Of a stretch of DNA of 64,000 nt, positions 9,951 to 22,541 are shown piece by piece (within the stretch, counting starts at the first letter, position 1; every line of letters begins with the position of its first letter). The notes under the pieces are model-generated. The model saw only the letters and a list, made by a program, of their open reading frames with translations, made no database searches and had not been told where the DNA came from. The DNA is from Cynocephalus volans. Lineage: Eukaryota; Chordata; Mammalia; Dermoptera; Cynocephalidae. Location of the stretch: assembly GCF_027409185.1 (NCBI RefSeq), contig NC_084461.1, positions 147,295,001 through 147,359,000 of the forward strand, written 5' to 3'. A program made the position numbers and the translations under genes.

Positions 9951-11298
9951 TAAGTAAATGAAATACATAGCCCTTGTAAAATAAAAGCCAAAAGGAATGA
10001 AAAAATTTTAAGAACACATTAAGAGATATAAATGACTTTAGCAAATCAAAAAGAATTGTACTAAAGCCCTGGAATATTTAACTCATTAAGCATCAATTAT
10101 CTTGGCTACTACCAAAAATATAACTCTTCATGCAGACCACATTCATTTGAACTCTTCAAATATTTTTTATCTTTTTCGTAGATTATCTCACACTTACCAA
10201 AGTAATAATAAATTCAGTAAAAACTATAAAATATAAGGACTATTAAAAATTGATATATATTGTGCAGGCTTATATGTTGCATTTACTATGAGCACACATA
10301 AATATGCAAGTATGCGTGATGTTTAAAATGCATTTGGTCTGAGAATTTCTAATGTCAAGTTTCAATCCTATGCAAATGAAAAGGGCTGAATACATAAAAC
10401 TGTCAAAATCATGATTTTAATGGAAATGTCAAGATACTTCTGAAAGCCAATATAATAATCCCTTTTATGCAGCACTAGCAAGGAGCCTATGATCCTAAAA
10501 GAACTAACCTGTCACCCTGCACTATACGTTTCATCCTATTACCATCCCCAGCTCCATTATCTAAATGACCAAGCACTCCTTCAATTCCAGGGCTAAATGA
10601 TGTCATGACATGACTATCATCATATTTATACCTCATAAAATTAGAAAGGTTATTAAACATAATTTGACCTTTGGCATACTCTAATAGAATCCTGATTTTT
10701 GCTGTTTTCTTCCCTTTCCTCCTTTTCCCCTCCTTCACTCACTCCAGTCTTTCATTTTAGTTCTTTATACCTCTTTTTCCCCTTTAAAATAAGCTGTTTT
10801 CCACTTACGCTAACCTCATGTTGTATGACCAAATCTAGAATTTTATAAAAATCAAATGAAATTTTTATTCCGGTGCCTCCTAATTATTCTTCAAAGCTGC
10901 CACTCAAGAGAGTGCCATTCAAACCTAAATTCAATGCCAAGTACATCTGCCCTTGAAAATTTTCTAAAGCACTAGGTAATGTGGGGTCTGCAATGTCTCA
11001 CCGTTTTGTGGTTACTATTGTCTTTAACTAGCTGGTACTGCAGTACAGGAGGCTACTAGCTATATTTATCTTTGTTGATACACTCTGATCAAAACATATT
11101 CAAGGAACAGATGCTTCGAGATGGACAAAGTTCATGCGTTTGATGTGTTGGACAATTGAGAGAGTTTTGTCAGAACCTTTATAGACTCCTCAGCTTTGTA
11201 ATAACCTTCCTTTTAGCATTTTAAGATACTTACTTAAATAGATTAAAAAGAAACTATGTTTTGTAAATGCTTCAAAATAAGAGTGATGAGCTTCTTTT
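9951..11298. other. Unassigned sequence
   Basis: AT-rich, no supported gene. An open frame of 83 codons on the minus strand at 10487-10738 was considered and rejected. No recognisable repeat was found with confidence. Confidence 0.45.
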
Positions 11299-11349
11299 GT
11301 GTGTGTGTGTGTGTGTGTGTATTTACTCATGTGTGTGTGTGTGTGTGTA
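11299..11349. repeat. (GT)n microsatellite, two blocks
   Basis: TG-dinucleotide arrays at 11299-11320 and 11330-11349, separated by 'atttactcat'. Confidence 0.95.
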
Positions 11350-12225
11350 GTCCTTTCTTTGGGTTTCAATTTTAATTTACCTTTTCCTGAATGCACATGA
11401 TTCTATAATATACTAAAAAAGTTATCGGTTCCAGAGCCTTCTCAACACAGATCACAATTTTTCGTCTTCTACAACATATTTGCTAGTTTTCAACATTCTC
11501 TAAGCTTCCTTGTTAAAGCCCCCAATGACAATGGCTTCCCACTACAGAGACATTTTCACAATTAATTTTTCACTCAATAAAGAAGTCTCTTACACTCAAC
11601 TTACAGCTTCCTGTTCTCAGTTTGATTTATTTAATGTCATTTATTTACACTCAGTAGATATTTATTGAATACCTACTACATAATGAAAAATCACAGTTCT
11701 TACTGTCAAGGAATTTGTAGTCTGGTAGGTATATAGGCAAGAGAATGGATAATAAAAATATGATGTGACGTTATCTTTTAAATCTATGAATCAATCAATA
11801 TATATTCATGAAATGAAAGCTAGGGACTGTCATCAAGCCTTTATGAGACGTAGATGTGGATGTGGATGTAAATACAGACACAAATAGAGTTATTGGACCC
11901 AAAGAGGTTGGAAAGTAGAAGAAAAAATGATTCTGTAAAGAGAAATTCCTATTACAAGATATTATGTAATAACTCTATACATTCTTATTGGAGATAGCAA
12001 GTTCACAGGAAATGAATTCTTCTCTAGTAAAAATTCCTTTCTTACCTTGTGTTCAATATTGGTAATAATTCTTTATTTGTTCCATATTTTCTTGATCACA
12101 AAATGAATAATTTATCACTAGCTCCTTATGCATTTTATTTTCAGAACTGGCTATAGAAATAACTCTATTTCTTTAGTCATTCTTTATATCCTTTTAAAAA
12201 TTTACCTCTATTTTTGTGTAGGGTG
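11350..12225. other. Unassigned sequence with a possible L2/MIR-type remnant
   Basis: The stretch at about 11640-11760 ('agatatttattgaatacctactac…gtctggtagg') resembles the 3' region of an old L2 or MIR-type repeat. The remainder is unassigned AT-rich DNA. Confidence 0.4.
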
Positions 12226-12643
12226 ATTTATTAGTCTGCGTGGGCTGCCATAACAAACTACCATAGAATGGGTGGCTCAAACAACAGATAATTTATTTTT
12301 TCTCACAGTTCTGAAGGCTAGAAGTCCCACATGAAGGTTCCAGAGGATTTGGTTCCCAGTGAGGACTCTCTTCCTGGCCACCTTCTTCTCACTATGTCAC
12401 AGAGAGAACAAGAGAGACAGAGAGAGAACGAGAGAGAGAGAGAGCACACACACAAGCCTTCTGTCATCTCATCTTTTATAAGGATACCATTTCTATCAGA
12501 TCAGGGACCCACTCTCATGATCTCATTTAATCTTACTTCCTTAGAGGCAGCTTCACCAAATACAACCATGCTAGAGGTTAGGACTTCAACGTATGAATTT
12601 TGGGGTGGAGAAGGGGGAAGACACAAATACTCAATTCATAACA
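12226..12643 (-). mobile_element. MLT1A-like MaLR LTR
   Basis: Read on the minus strand it begins 'tgttatgaattgag' and contains 'aaaattcatacgttgaagtc', 'tgagatcatgagagtgggtc', 'ccttataaaag', a GA/TC-rich segment and 'ttcagaactgtgag'. It ends 'gcccacgcagactaata'. This is the layout of MLT1A/B. The 106-codon open frame inside it has no protein meaning. Confidence 0.8.
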
Positions 12644-12659
12644 GTGATTAATATGATCA

Positions 12660-13414
12660 GTTAACTATTTGGCTTGATATTTAAAGCCTAAATAATTGAA
12701 CTTCTCCTAAACATAACAAAATGTCATATTCTAGTTTTGTGTTTTAACTACATAGTAAGCCTGTTGTTGGTGACTAATATACCCTCTGGTAGATAAAATA
12801 CTGTTTATCAATAGCAAAGCATACATTGTAGACAAATGTCTGAAGAATATGAATCTCTAAGTATATAAAAATCACAGATATGTGTTGTGTCACTGTAAAA
12901 AATTAGGAAAACCTAAGCAAGCAATGTATTTTCTGTATTGACAGAAAGTAAAATACATATTTTTGTAAATATACATTTATTAAATATATTGTGTTTTACC
13001 TCAGTCTACATAGTTTGTATAAAGTCTATTCTTGTTAAAGTTCAAAACTGGATTAATGTCTGCCCTGTGAAGTTATCCAATTTATACCCAGTCATTTCAC
13101 AACTTTGTAGTTCTAATCAAATAACAATGGTCTTGCCTAGGCCAAGAAAATGGCTGTCAATTACAAAAGAACTAGAAGCACACTTCATATCATGGTGGTA
13201 CTATGTATTTTTCTGTTTTTGATCATGGTCTATATTTGAACTTTACCCATAACATACACACTCACACACACACATACACACACTCTTTGCCAAAAGACTG
13301 ATTTCTTCTTGCACTCTTAATATATATCTAATCTTCATATGCTGGGAAAACAACCACAAAGAACTGAGTGCTTAAACACACTCTTTCTTCTATAAAGAAG
13401 CATATGAGGATGTT
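12660..13414. other. Unassigned sequence
   Basis: Non-coding, with a short CA-rich tract at about 13256-13285. No gene or named repeat recognised. Confidence 0.45.
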
Positions 13415-13712
13415 AAGCCTACTCAGTCTTTCTGCCTCTTTTCTCTCTACTTTGTAATTTATCCAATGCACTTCTTCCAAATAACACTGCTTTTTATCAC
13501 ATTACCCTACTGCTCTAGAGCCTTCCATGGTTTCCCACTACCTTGAGATAAACCACAAATGTGTAGTTTTTATATACTGTCAACAGCAAAGCTTTAATAG
13601 TTGTATCCTCCTATTGCTATATATAAAGCCCACTGAGATCTTATTGGTCTTCATATTATCTCCTAAACTTTTAACATATGTTTTCTCTCATGTGCATGCT
13701 ATTATGTAGAAG
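13415..13712 (+). mobile_element. L2 LINE fragment
   Basis: The stretch follows the L2 ORF2 3' region in order: 'ctctagagccttccatggtttcccactacc', then 'atctcctaa' and the pyrimidine-rich exit. It is degraded and non-coding. Confidence 0.6.
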
Positions 13713-13728
13713 ACTTCTTCCAGCAACC

Positions 13729-13905
13729 CAGTGTTTCTCTAAGAGGCATTATTGGCATTTGAAGCAGAACAATTTTTCTCATTGCGCAATTTTCCTACAG
13801 CTTTACAGAACGTTGAGAATCCCTGATCCTCGCCTATTAAGTGCCAGTAGAAACCTTGCATTATGGTGACAACCAAAAATGCTTCCAAACGTTTCCAAGA
13901 ACAAC
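13729..13905 (-). mobile_element. MER20-like hAT element
   Basis: It starts 'cagtgtttctctaagaggca' and 'ttattggcatttg', then 'gttgagaatccctgatcctc', 'agtgccagtagaaac' and 'tggtgacaaccaaaaatg'. This is the reverse complement of the MER20 consensus as I recall it. The far end is lost. Confidence 0.75.
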
Positions 13906-14494
13906 CATTCAGGACCCTTTTGGTCATAAGTAACAGAAAATTCCGATAAATCTGGCGTAAGTAGGTGAGCAAATGTATTGACCAAAGAAATCGAAAAAAT
14001 CAGGGGAATTTTTAAGACCCTCTAAGGTGCTAGTCAGGGATGATTTTTAAAATAATTAACATCTGGTAGGCATGAGCACCACCCATTCAGAAGGATTCAT
14101 TGAAGCATCAAAATGGAGCTCCGCTAGTAGACCTTCACACAGAGATGCGTATTAGCCTTGATCCTAGTCAAGTCCGTCAGGATTGCCTTTGTCTGCGTTC
14201 ATCTCTCTCCATCCTCCTAACCCTTGATGGAATGCCTAATAATTTCTGTCCAAAACCTTTGCTAAAGACTTTGATAAAAGAGTTCTTTTATCATCCCTAC
14301 CCCTGTGCATCATATGAGTTTTAGTATTTTGGCTACATGATACTTGCATTTACTCCGTAAAAAATGTTTTTAATCATTCAGTGTCTTGTTTTGAATGATA
14401 AAAGACATGCCAATTAGAGCTGTGTAAGCACCCAGTTCATATAGTTTTCACCTAAAACAATGGCATGCACTGAAGTTAGCCTGTATTCATTATA
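13906..14494. other. Unassigned sequence
   Basis: No supported gene. The open frame at 14100-14324 has no recognisable domain. Confidence 0.45.
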
Positions 14495-15319
14495 CAGTAG
14501 ACTGCCTTGTCCACAGTTTCACTTTCTGTAGTTTGTTATCCTTGGTCAACCTAGATCCAAAGATATTAAATGAAAAATTACAGAAATAAACAATTCTTAG
14601 GTTTTAAATTGTGTGTCATTCTGAGTAGCATGACAAAATCTCACTCTGTCCCGATCTCTCCCATCCAGGACATGAATCATCTCCTTGTCCAGTGGATCCA
14701 TGCCCATTAGTCACTTGGCAGCCATCTCGGTTATCAGAAGGACTCTTGCAAGGTTTTGTCTTCAAGTCACCCTTATTTTACTTAATAATGAAAGCTATTA
14801 AGTAATGCAAGTGGATCCATGTCCATTAGTCACTTGGCAGCCATCTCGGTTATCAGAAGGACTCTCGTGGTATTGCAAGGCTTTGTGTTCGAGTCACCCT
14901 GATTTTACTTAATAATGGCCTCAGAGAACAAGAGAAGTGATGCTGGCAATTCAGATATGCCAAAGAGAAGCCATAAGTGCTACCTCTAAGTGAAAAGGTG
15001 AAAGTTTTTTGACTTAATAAGGAAAGAAAAAAAATCATATGCAGTGGTTGCTAAGATTTATGGTAAAAACAAATCTTCTACTTGTGAAATTGTGGAGTAG
15101 AAAAGTTTGTGCTAATTTTGCTGTTGCATCTCAAACTGGAAAAGTTACACCTGCAGTATAAGTCCTTAGTTAAGATGGAAAAGGCATTAAAGTTGTGGAT
15201 GGAAAACATGAACAGAAACATATTCTGATTGACAGCAATTGGATTCAGTACTATCCAGAGCTTCAGACATCCACTGGGGGTCCTGGAATGTATCCCCTAC
15301 GGATAAAGGGTGACGACTG
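14495..15319 (+). mobile_element. Tigger-family (pogo/Tc1-mariner) DNA transposon, internally deleted
   Basis: The ends are 'cagtagactgccttgtcc…' and '…ataaagggtgacgactg', imperfect inverted repeats, and each is bordered by TA (14493-14494 and 15320-15321), the target of this superfamily. The interior around 14915-15190 is a broken relic of a transposase N-terminus: the start 'aataatggcc' at 14912, then text that reads like 'SDAGNSDMPKRSHK' and 'LIRKEKKSY' after allowing frameshifts. It is far shorter than a full element and cannot be active. It also contains a tandem duplication, listed separately. Confidence 0.8.
14692..14917 (+). repeat. 119-bp tandem duplication inside the Tigger element
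   Basis: The segment starting 'gtggatccatgcccattagt' at 14692 recurs at 14811 as 'gtggatccatgtccattagt'. Both copies run through 'cggttatcagaaggactct' to 'ttttacttaataatg'. The copies differ by few substitutions and one small indel ('cgtggtatt'). The junction 'cttaataatgaaagctattaag' has short inverted symmetry. Confidence 0.9.
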
Positions 15320-15439
15320 TACCTCATGCACCATGAAGGCTTTGAAGCAATCTGTTTGAAAATGACTGGGTTTGTGCAGCACCACACACTAAACCCATCC
15401 ACTCCTAAATATTCCAGAGGCTTCTGTGTACCTAGAATA

Positions 15440-15640
15440 AAGATGTAGATTATGGTTTTTAGAGTCAGATCCACAGCTTTGCACTAATGAGTTGTATGAC
15501 TTTAAACAAGTTTATTTACCTCACTAATCCTCAGCTGTTTTGGTTTTTGTCTATAAAATAGAAATAATAATCCCTAGTTTTTAGGGAGAATATGAGAATT
15601 AGAAATACACCTACCAAAATTCCGACACAGTAGTTATTCA
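15440..15640 (+). mobile_element. MIR SINE
   Basis: It has the MIR core order: 'gagtcagatcca', 'ctttgcactaatgagttgta', 'tgactttaaacaagtttatt', 'acctcactaatcctcag' and 'aaaatagaaataataatccc'. It is old and diverged. Confidence 0.8.
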
Positions 15641-16074
15641 GAAAATATCTCTTCACATTTTATGAAGATGATGTTTTTGGTGACATCTTTGCTATCTTTG
15701 TTGTTTGCTTAACTGTTACCAGTGAATCCTTGACATTTACTGTGTGCCTATGAGTTTTTATTCCCTGCTTTGTCTACTACACAGGCTTTAACGTATGAGT
15801 GAATTAATTAATTAGTTAATTAATAAGTTTTTAATGTAGGCCTTTGAAAATGAGAATGGAAATAATTTAGAGAATCTTACACAAGATAGCTAATGTTGTG
15901 GGAAATTTTTACACATAAGCAAAAATTACAGACTTTCATCAGAATTTCAAAAAATAAGTTATTTTAAAACATTTTGATTATTTTCAACAAAACTCCTGAT
16001 ATTTTTGCTAAAGTCTATTTAAAGCTTAATCTTCATAATAGATTCTGATATGTCAGAGACGGGTTTGAAATGAG

Positions 16075-16190
16075 AGCCAGAAATGAGGCTAAGTCTACCA
16101 TTTTGATTCTGTGCTTTCAACTTTAAAACAGGATGGTTGGACTAGGTAATCTATCTGATTTCATTATTCATAGATTCTGTGATCCATTGC
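16075..16190 (+). mobile_element. MIR3/L2-type remnant
   Basis: 'ggatggttggactaggtaat', 'ctgatttcattattcatagattctgtga' is the conserved 3' segment shared by old L2/MIR3 copies. Confidence 0.5.
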
Positions 16191-16429
16191 CAAGATTTTG
16201 AAAGCATTTTTCAGAGCATTTCCAATTGTACATGCTCAGTGAAAACGGAACATTTTCAAAATATATAAGCAACAGGGCAACTCTTTTTTATGAGCTATAC
16301 AAAAGCAGAGAAGTGCTACCACCCTCTGGAGCTCAAATTCTATTTGAATGAAGGCAAGCAAAAAATATACTAATACAGAAAACATAAGACGGGGCAATGT
16401 AATAAAAAAGTAAATGACAATGGCCAAAT

Positions 16430-16745
16430 TAGTTGAGGGGTCCAGGAAATCTTTTTGAGGAGGAGATGTCTGAGCTATGCTTGGAAAGAAGAAAAGGATA
16501 CAACCATGCAACTATTAATGGTGAAGGGGAAAATTGCAGGGAAAGAACTCAACTGCCAAATCCTAGAGACTAGCTGGGCTTGGCATGTTAGAACCAGAAA
16601 GCAAGAAGACTGTTTTGAATATAGTAAGATAAGGGACACTGGTGGGAAAATAACTTGGATGAGGTGTACGACAGTTAGATAATACAGTGCTGAAAGAGTT
16701 TAGATTTCGGATTTTATTCTAAGTGATAAGGAGCTATAGTATCAG
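16430..16745 (+). mobile_element. L2-related repeat remnant
   Basis: 'gatgtctgagctatgcttggaaag', then '…agatttcggattttattctaagtg…', resembles the widespread 'pushed-back' L2-type repeat that ends 'ttggattttattctaagtg'. It is non-coding despite a 75-codon open frame. Confidence 0.5.
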
Positions 16746-19700
16746 ATTTATGTTTTAAAACCCTGCTGTGTGAAAAACTCACATTCCTAAAAGCTAGAAT
16801 TTAAAAATGAAATGGTGAGAGTCCTGATTCAAATAAAAAGAAACTGTTGTAAAAGCATGATTTTGTATTAATCTCTTCCAAGTGTCTACTGCTATTTTAT
16901 TCACACGCTCTAGTCAGTACTCAAGGAACAGGTTATAACGTCGTTTAAATGAGTCACTTCTTGGCTGACACAGCCATTGCCGGCATGTTCATGCGTTCCA
17001 GTTGTTTTTTAAACTGCATTTTACACCAGGGGAAATTGCACACAGTAAATGTCAAGGATTCACTAGGGGCACTACAGTTTCTGAGGCATGAAGCTAATAC
17101 ATATTTGTCTCATTACTGTCAGCAGATCAACTTTATTCTGTGGATGGCAAGGGCTCATAGCTCATAGGAGATGTAGTTACAAACGACCTTTGGGAGGTCG
17201 TGGGGACCACAACTTCCAAAATTCACAGTAGTGCCATGTCATTAATAAGAAACTAGGGAAATAATGTTCATAAACGTTTTAATACTTGATTTCTTCATAA
17301 AAAAACAGTTGTGGGGGAGTCATATTTTTCAGCTTTGATTCATCAAACCTTAAATTGAAGGCAACATGGAGTGTTTGAGTGGGCCGCCTAACCCACTCCT
17401 GTGGTTTTGATATTGCCCAGCAATTTTCCTGAGATAAACATGTTTTGCAGGATCATCAGGCTGTTAATGGTCTTTTGCTTGAATAGTTCTAAAGACAGAG
17501 GGAAAGAAAATCTTGATTTCTTGGTAGGGCAATTACGCACTACAGGAATCAGACTTTTTTCCCATCCAATCTTCATAGATATATTCTTCATATTTTGAAC
17601 TAAGTATCATGGTTTTTAAGGAATATATTATTTTAATTTCCCATTGTGTTTTCATTTTTAATTGATACTGCAATTCTCAAAATCTTTTTTCTCCCAAGAG
17701 ATTGAGTGGTAAAAAGCATCTACATGTAGGTAAATTTTCATAATTTTGTTAGAATATATTCATAATCATAGGGCTTAATATATTGTAGGTCTTCAATTAA
17801 TAATCATGGGTGATAAGAAGGTGAAATGAATAATGTGGGAGATATCTTTGACTGCTTCTATGTGGTTCTATTTTATCTAACTGCATGGCTAAGGGATGCA
17901 TTAGGGACCATTCCATGCTCTCCCCTGGCCATGTCTCCACTACCTATTAGGGAGCTTACAGGCCAGGGTATTTTGTAACTTTTGCCACTGTTTATGGTGT
18001 AAATACTCCACCATGACTGATTACAAGCTACGATCTTTAACAAGCAGCTTGCAAGATTCCTGAAAATTTTATAGTAACAATGAAGGCGAATTGCTAAGAG
18101 AGAATCATACAGTATTACTCTCAAAGAAAATGCAAAGGCAAAATACAAACAGCTGTGGAAGGAAATGTTTCCAAAGGATGGGTGAAGGGAAGAGCAACTA
18201 GCATGGCACTGAGCACAGGTAAAATGGGAGTGGTCTCCTGAATGGTGAAGGACTCACTCTGGGCATTGAATGGGTTTCTCTGCAGCTCACAGTGGGTGAC
18301 TGTGGAGGGTTTTCAACTCAGGAAGAGACTGAGCAACCTCTCAAAAACCAACTCTCTCAAAACCAACCCCACTGTGGTTTTTCCAAAACTGGATGGCTGC
18401 CCTGGCTTTCCTTGTCATGACCCCCCCATCTTCCTGCATCACAACCATGTAGTCAATTATCGTTTCTAGTTGTTTTTGCCTTCTTCTTTCATAATGAGCC
18501 CCCAACTTCACTCATCTCCCCCGAAAATAATACCCAAGTTCTTTCAAGTTAAAATAGTTGGTTTTTCACAGTGTTTCCCCTAACAGACTTCAGGAGTCTA
18601 CTTTGGAAGCCAGAACCTCCTTACTGACTCATCATATTTTTGCTTTCCTTCTATATCAATCACATTTTCACCTGAGACAAAAGACTACTGTGAGCAAATA
18701 AAAAAAAATGGAAAGAGAGAGAATAAAAGACCACGTTATTTGATATTTTGAGATGCTATCTTGCTAACTGTAAAAAGTTGGTAACCCATATCTTCCATAT
18801 GTTTTACATGTAATGTTTTGGCACACTGTCAGAGAAAAGTAGATTTAAATTTTATATGACTAGACATTAGATTAATTATGCCACTCAGTGAAGAGCTACC
18901 TTATCTCAACTAGAATTTAGTATTCTATTTGCAGGAACCGCTGTGGATCCCTGAGGTGCGATCAGTCATGATTCCGGGACCCATGACCACCATCACCAAT
19001 CAATCCCAACATTTCTTTCTACTAAGCTACATTTCAGCTTCAGACTCTTTCTCAACACATTAGCTACTACCAATCTCTTGAATTTGGTACTGGATATAAA
19101 CGTATTTGCCAAAGCCTAATTTAACATATATACATATACTTTCCTTATAGGAGGAAATTAGTCCTCTCAGTGTCCATAAGAAAGCAGTTCATTTTGTGTA
19201 CCATTTTGTGATACACATTAGAAATCTATGTCATGTATATATTCAGATGCCTGAATCTGGATATCTGAATAGAAGAAATAAATACCTAAATGATCTTTAT
19301 AGATATTCACAGTGACATAAATGATGGAATTTATTTTTTGCGTAGCTTCACTTTTTCTCCAGGACTCTTATACTCAGAGTTATGACTATATATTCTTTTG
19401 GGGAGGTTCACAGTCTTGTCAAAGGGATGCCTATCTATCAACCAATAAATTTAATTCTTGCCATTTAACAGGTTTAGCCCAAGATCCAGTGATTGGTGTT
19501 GGGATTACAATATTTAACGGTTTTCATACAAATGCTGTTTGAATTTGTTGTTCAAAAAACTGTTGCTAATTGAGAACCCAACTTTATATCTATGCCTTTG
19601 GCAATAAATAACAATAAATAAGAGATGTTAGACATATTAAGTTTCGGAGTAAGTTTGCTAATTACCAATACCAAAGGAGGACTCCAACTCTAGGGAGATA

Positions 19701-19769
19701 GCAGAGACCATCACTATGCCATTCACTAAAAGTAGGAGTCCAGACCCTTCCACCCACTGTGTCTTGGGC
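16746..19769. other. Unassigned sequence, 3 kb
   Basis: I find no exon-like open frame, RNA gene or confident repeat. Several frames of 60-90 codons occur on both strands (for example 17873-18148 minus and 18242-18469 plus) without domains or conserved character. Confidence 0.4.
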
Positions 19770-20340
19770 TACAGTTTTACCAATTGCCTGAGTCCAGTGC
19801 GACAGAACACACTCATAAGCAGCAAGTTATATGAAGCAGGTTTATAACATACAGATAGGCAGCGAGGGACAAAAGAACTCTCAGATTCATTGTGAGCTTG
19901 TCCCTGGCTCAAGAAAGCTGTCCTGGACAGACAGATTCTCAACTTCAGGTGTTACACTTTTACTGCAGCTGAAGGACCCCAAAAGGCTGTCTGCCTGGGT
20001 AATACTCATATATTCAGGGGCTCCACTGGACAAAGGTTTGAAGGACATCTTGCTTCCAGGGAAGGAAGAAACAAAGCCTGGGCTGTCCCTAACTCGATAC
20101 ATTACACTTCCCAGGAGGGACAGGAACAAGGCCCAAGCTGTTTCAAGCAGTTCCTCTTTCTTGGATAACTCTAGTGAATTTGCATGCAGTCAGCAGGAAG
20201 TGTGAGAGCCTATGGAGAAGTGTTCAGGGGAGGTTTCAGGGGCCAGGACATTAATTAACATGCATCACATTGACTCACATTCCACTGGGGAGTTGTATGG
20301 CCACACCTAATTCCAAAGAAGACTGGGAAATGTAGCATGA
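19770..20340 (-). mobile_element. Possible old LTR-type repeat
   Basis: On the minus strand the section near 19780-19860 reads 'gttataaacctgcttcatat…cttgctgcttatgagtgtgttctgtcgcac'. That resembles a decayed poly(A) signal and U5 of a retroviral LTR. The upstream part (20230-20340) resembles a common mammalian repeat ('catttcccagtcttctttgg', 'aattaggtgtggccata'). I cannot define ends or a target duplication. An open frame of 124 codons on the plus strand (19831-20205) has no domain and is probably incidental. Confidence 0.35.
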
Positions 20341-21399
20341 CTTGAGCCTTATGCCCAACTATTAATAAAAAAAAAAGTGGGAAGACAGAGAGGGTAGTCA
20401 GCAGTACTCTGCCACTGGGCACTGGGGAGGCCAGATGGGAAATTAGGTAAAATCTGCTTAAACTTGCTAACCTACTGTTTTCTAAACATAGTTCACTATG
20501 GAATCTCCTTTAGGAGGCACCTTTTAAAGCATTGTTTAAAGAATGCTAACCTAAGGCAAAAATTTTACGTATGCTCTAAATCTAGTTGCAATTTCTGTTA
20601 AAATTTATGTGATGAGGCAAAACTCATGTTACAATGTTAAAACTCCTGCGTTTGCAGATTCCCTATGTATGAGTGCCACTTTTACCCCTCTGGTTTGGAC
20701 AGGTTTGGCATCAAGTTGTTGTAGGGCTTCACCTGTGTCAGGAAATCACTCACTCCCTTATTTTTATCCAGAGCTTTCATACACCCTAGATAGATGCTTT
20801 TCCTTACCATCCGCCAAAAATAACAGCACTGAAAAAAATGACAGAACAGGTTTTATGAAGGCATAATATAACCCACTGCTGGGAACATGTCACTCGAGGC
20901 AAAAGCAGTTACATCTGCCGGCTGGATGCTCTTCTGATGTTTCTCCTTAAATAACTTCATTATTCAATAAGAAATGTTTTAATTATTTAAATGACATAAA
21001 AGATGAGGTTGTAGTATTTATATCTAAATTGTGTTTACTGATTTTAAGTCTTTGTGTCTATTTATATTGGAGTTGTAAGCACTTACCAAACCCCATCTGG
21101 CAGGGAATCTCTCTCCACATTTAGAGAAACAAAAGGTTTCTATGCCCTGCAAGTTTCTGTGTTTTCCCAACAGGGTTCCTGTGATAACTCTTTGGCTGTC
21201 AATGTGTCCCTAGCTTTATTAAAATAACTTTACCTTTTACCTTTGCAAAAGCTTTTATTTTTTTTACTAATGCTCATACATGATGCACTGATATTTACTG
21301 ATAATGGATATTTTTCCCCACCAATATAATGTACTATGGTTAGGGATTGCTCTCAACACAATAATAAAAGTAACAGTAATTAATCAATGTCATTATCAT
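20341..21399. other. Unassigned sequence
   Basis: No supported gene or named repeat. Confidence 0.45.
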
Positions 21400-21530
21400 C
21401 ACCTCCACTTATTTAGTGTGCATTATGTGTTAAGCACTAGCAAGCTTCATTTACATAATTTCACAGCTACCCTGAAATAAGAATTATAATCTCCATGTCA
21501 TAGATGTGGAAACTGAGGAAAGGCAGCAAT
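21400..21530 (+). mobile_element. MIR SINE
   Basis: 'cttatttagtgtgcattatgtgttaagcactagc', 'atttacataatttcac' and '…catagatgtggaaactgagg' give the 3' half of MIR. Confidence 0.7.
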
Positions 21531-22088
21531 ATTAATACAACAACAATAGAAACAAAAGTTGAAACACTTTTAAACATTACAGTCAGGATTCTAATAGAGA
21601 GGTCTGATTAACTTCAATTCCTGTGCTTTCTTTTTGGGTTACCCCATGCTCTTTGTAATGCAGAGATGATAGATTTAAAAACACATCCATGCACTAATTT
21701 CCTCTCACTAAATGTCTCTCTCTATGTATATGTATATTTAAAGGTCTTGATTCTTGCGTTCATAATAACAATCCAAGACAAAGTGGTAAAACCTCGAGCT
21801 CAAATTAGCAATTTGTGTGTGGAGTGGAAAACAACACAAGTGACAAGAAATGAATGAGAATGCCCACCACAGCCTCAGTGATAGACCTAAAAGAGATCAA
21901 TGTCTTCTTAAGCGATCACAGCCATTGAACAGCTCTAAGCAAGGGCTTTATGAATAGGGCCAGTGAGTGGACTGTGAGGGTGGAACTCCACAGCGCCATG
22001 TACCTTGTGTTTCCCTGAAGTAATGAGAAGCAAAATTCATAAAATTTGATGTGGACATGATTACAAGTCCCTGATGGGCCAAAGGTGT

Positions 22089-22536
22089 TGTATTAGTCCA
22101 TTTCTGTTGCTTATAACAAAATACCTGGAACTGGATAATGTATAAGAAAACAAAATGTATTGCTTACAGTTTCAGAGGCTGGGAAGTCCAAAGTCCAGGG
22201 AACACATCTGGTGAGTGTCTTCTTTGGTGGTGGCTTTGCAGCAATGGCAAAAACTCACATGGCAAAAACTGGTGGATCGGAGAGAGAGACTCTAAAGTGT
22301 TCTCCTTTTAAAGCCCTCAGAACCATGCCCATGACCCCCATTATTAATCCATTCATTAAAGCATGGTCCTACAATCTAATCACCCCTTCAAGGCCTCCAC
22401 CTTTCAATCAACACAATAGGATTTCCCACTCTCTCAACACTGTCACAGTGGGGGCCAAGTTTCCAGTACCTGGAACTTTGGGGGACATAATTTAAGCTTT
22501 GATGAGTCTAGGGGTGGGGACATTCAATCCACAGCA
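22089..22536 (-). mobile_element. MaLR solo LTR with perfect 5-bp TSD
   Basis: On the minus strand it begins 'tgctgtggattgaatgtccc' and has 'ctggaaacttggcccccac', 'gctttaaaaggagaacactt' (TATA-like), 'ctcaccagatgtgttccc' and 'cttcccagcctctgaaactg'. It ends 'aacagaaatggactaataca'. The flanks are 'ggtgt' at 22084-22088 and 'ggtgt' at 22537-22541, an exact 5-bp target duplication. It belongs to the same subfamily as the plus-strand copy at 63336-63767. Open frames within it are meaningless. Confidence 0.85.
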
Positions 22537-22541
22537 GGTGT

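Noticed and set aside
10487..10738. 83-codon minus-strand frame with a faint SPRY-like phrase (RILLEYAKGQIMFNN)
   Set aside because: The following residues do not fit a SPRY domain, and there is no supporting exon structure or retrocopy mark.
19831..20205. 124-codon plus-strand frame
   Set aside because: No domain. It is antisense to what may be an LTR-type repeat, and Ser/Lys/Pro-rich frames of this size occur by chance.
22140..22495. 111-codon frame similar to the translation of 63289-63555 on the other strand
   Set aside because: The similarity is real but comes from the shared MaLR LTR, not from a protein family.
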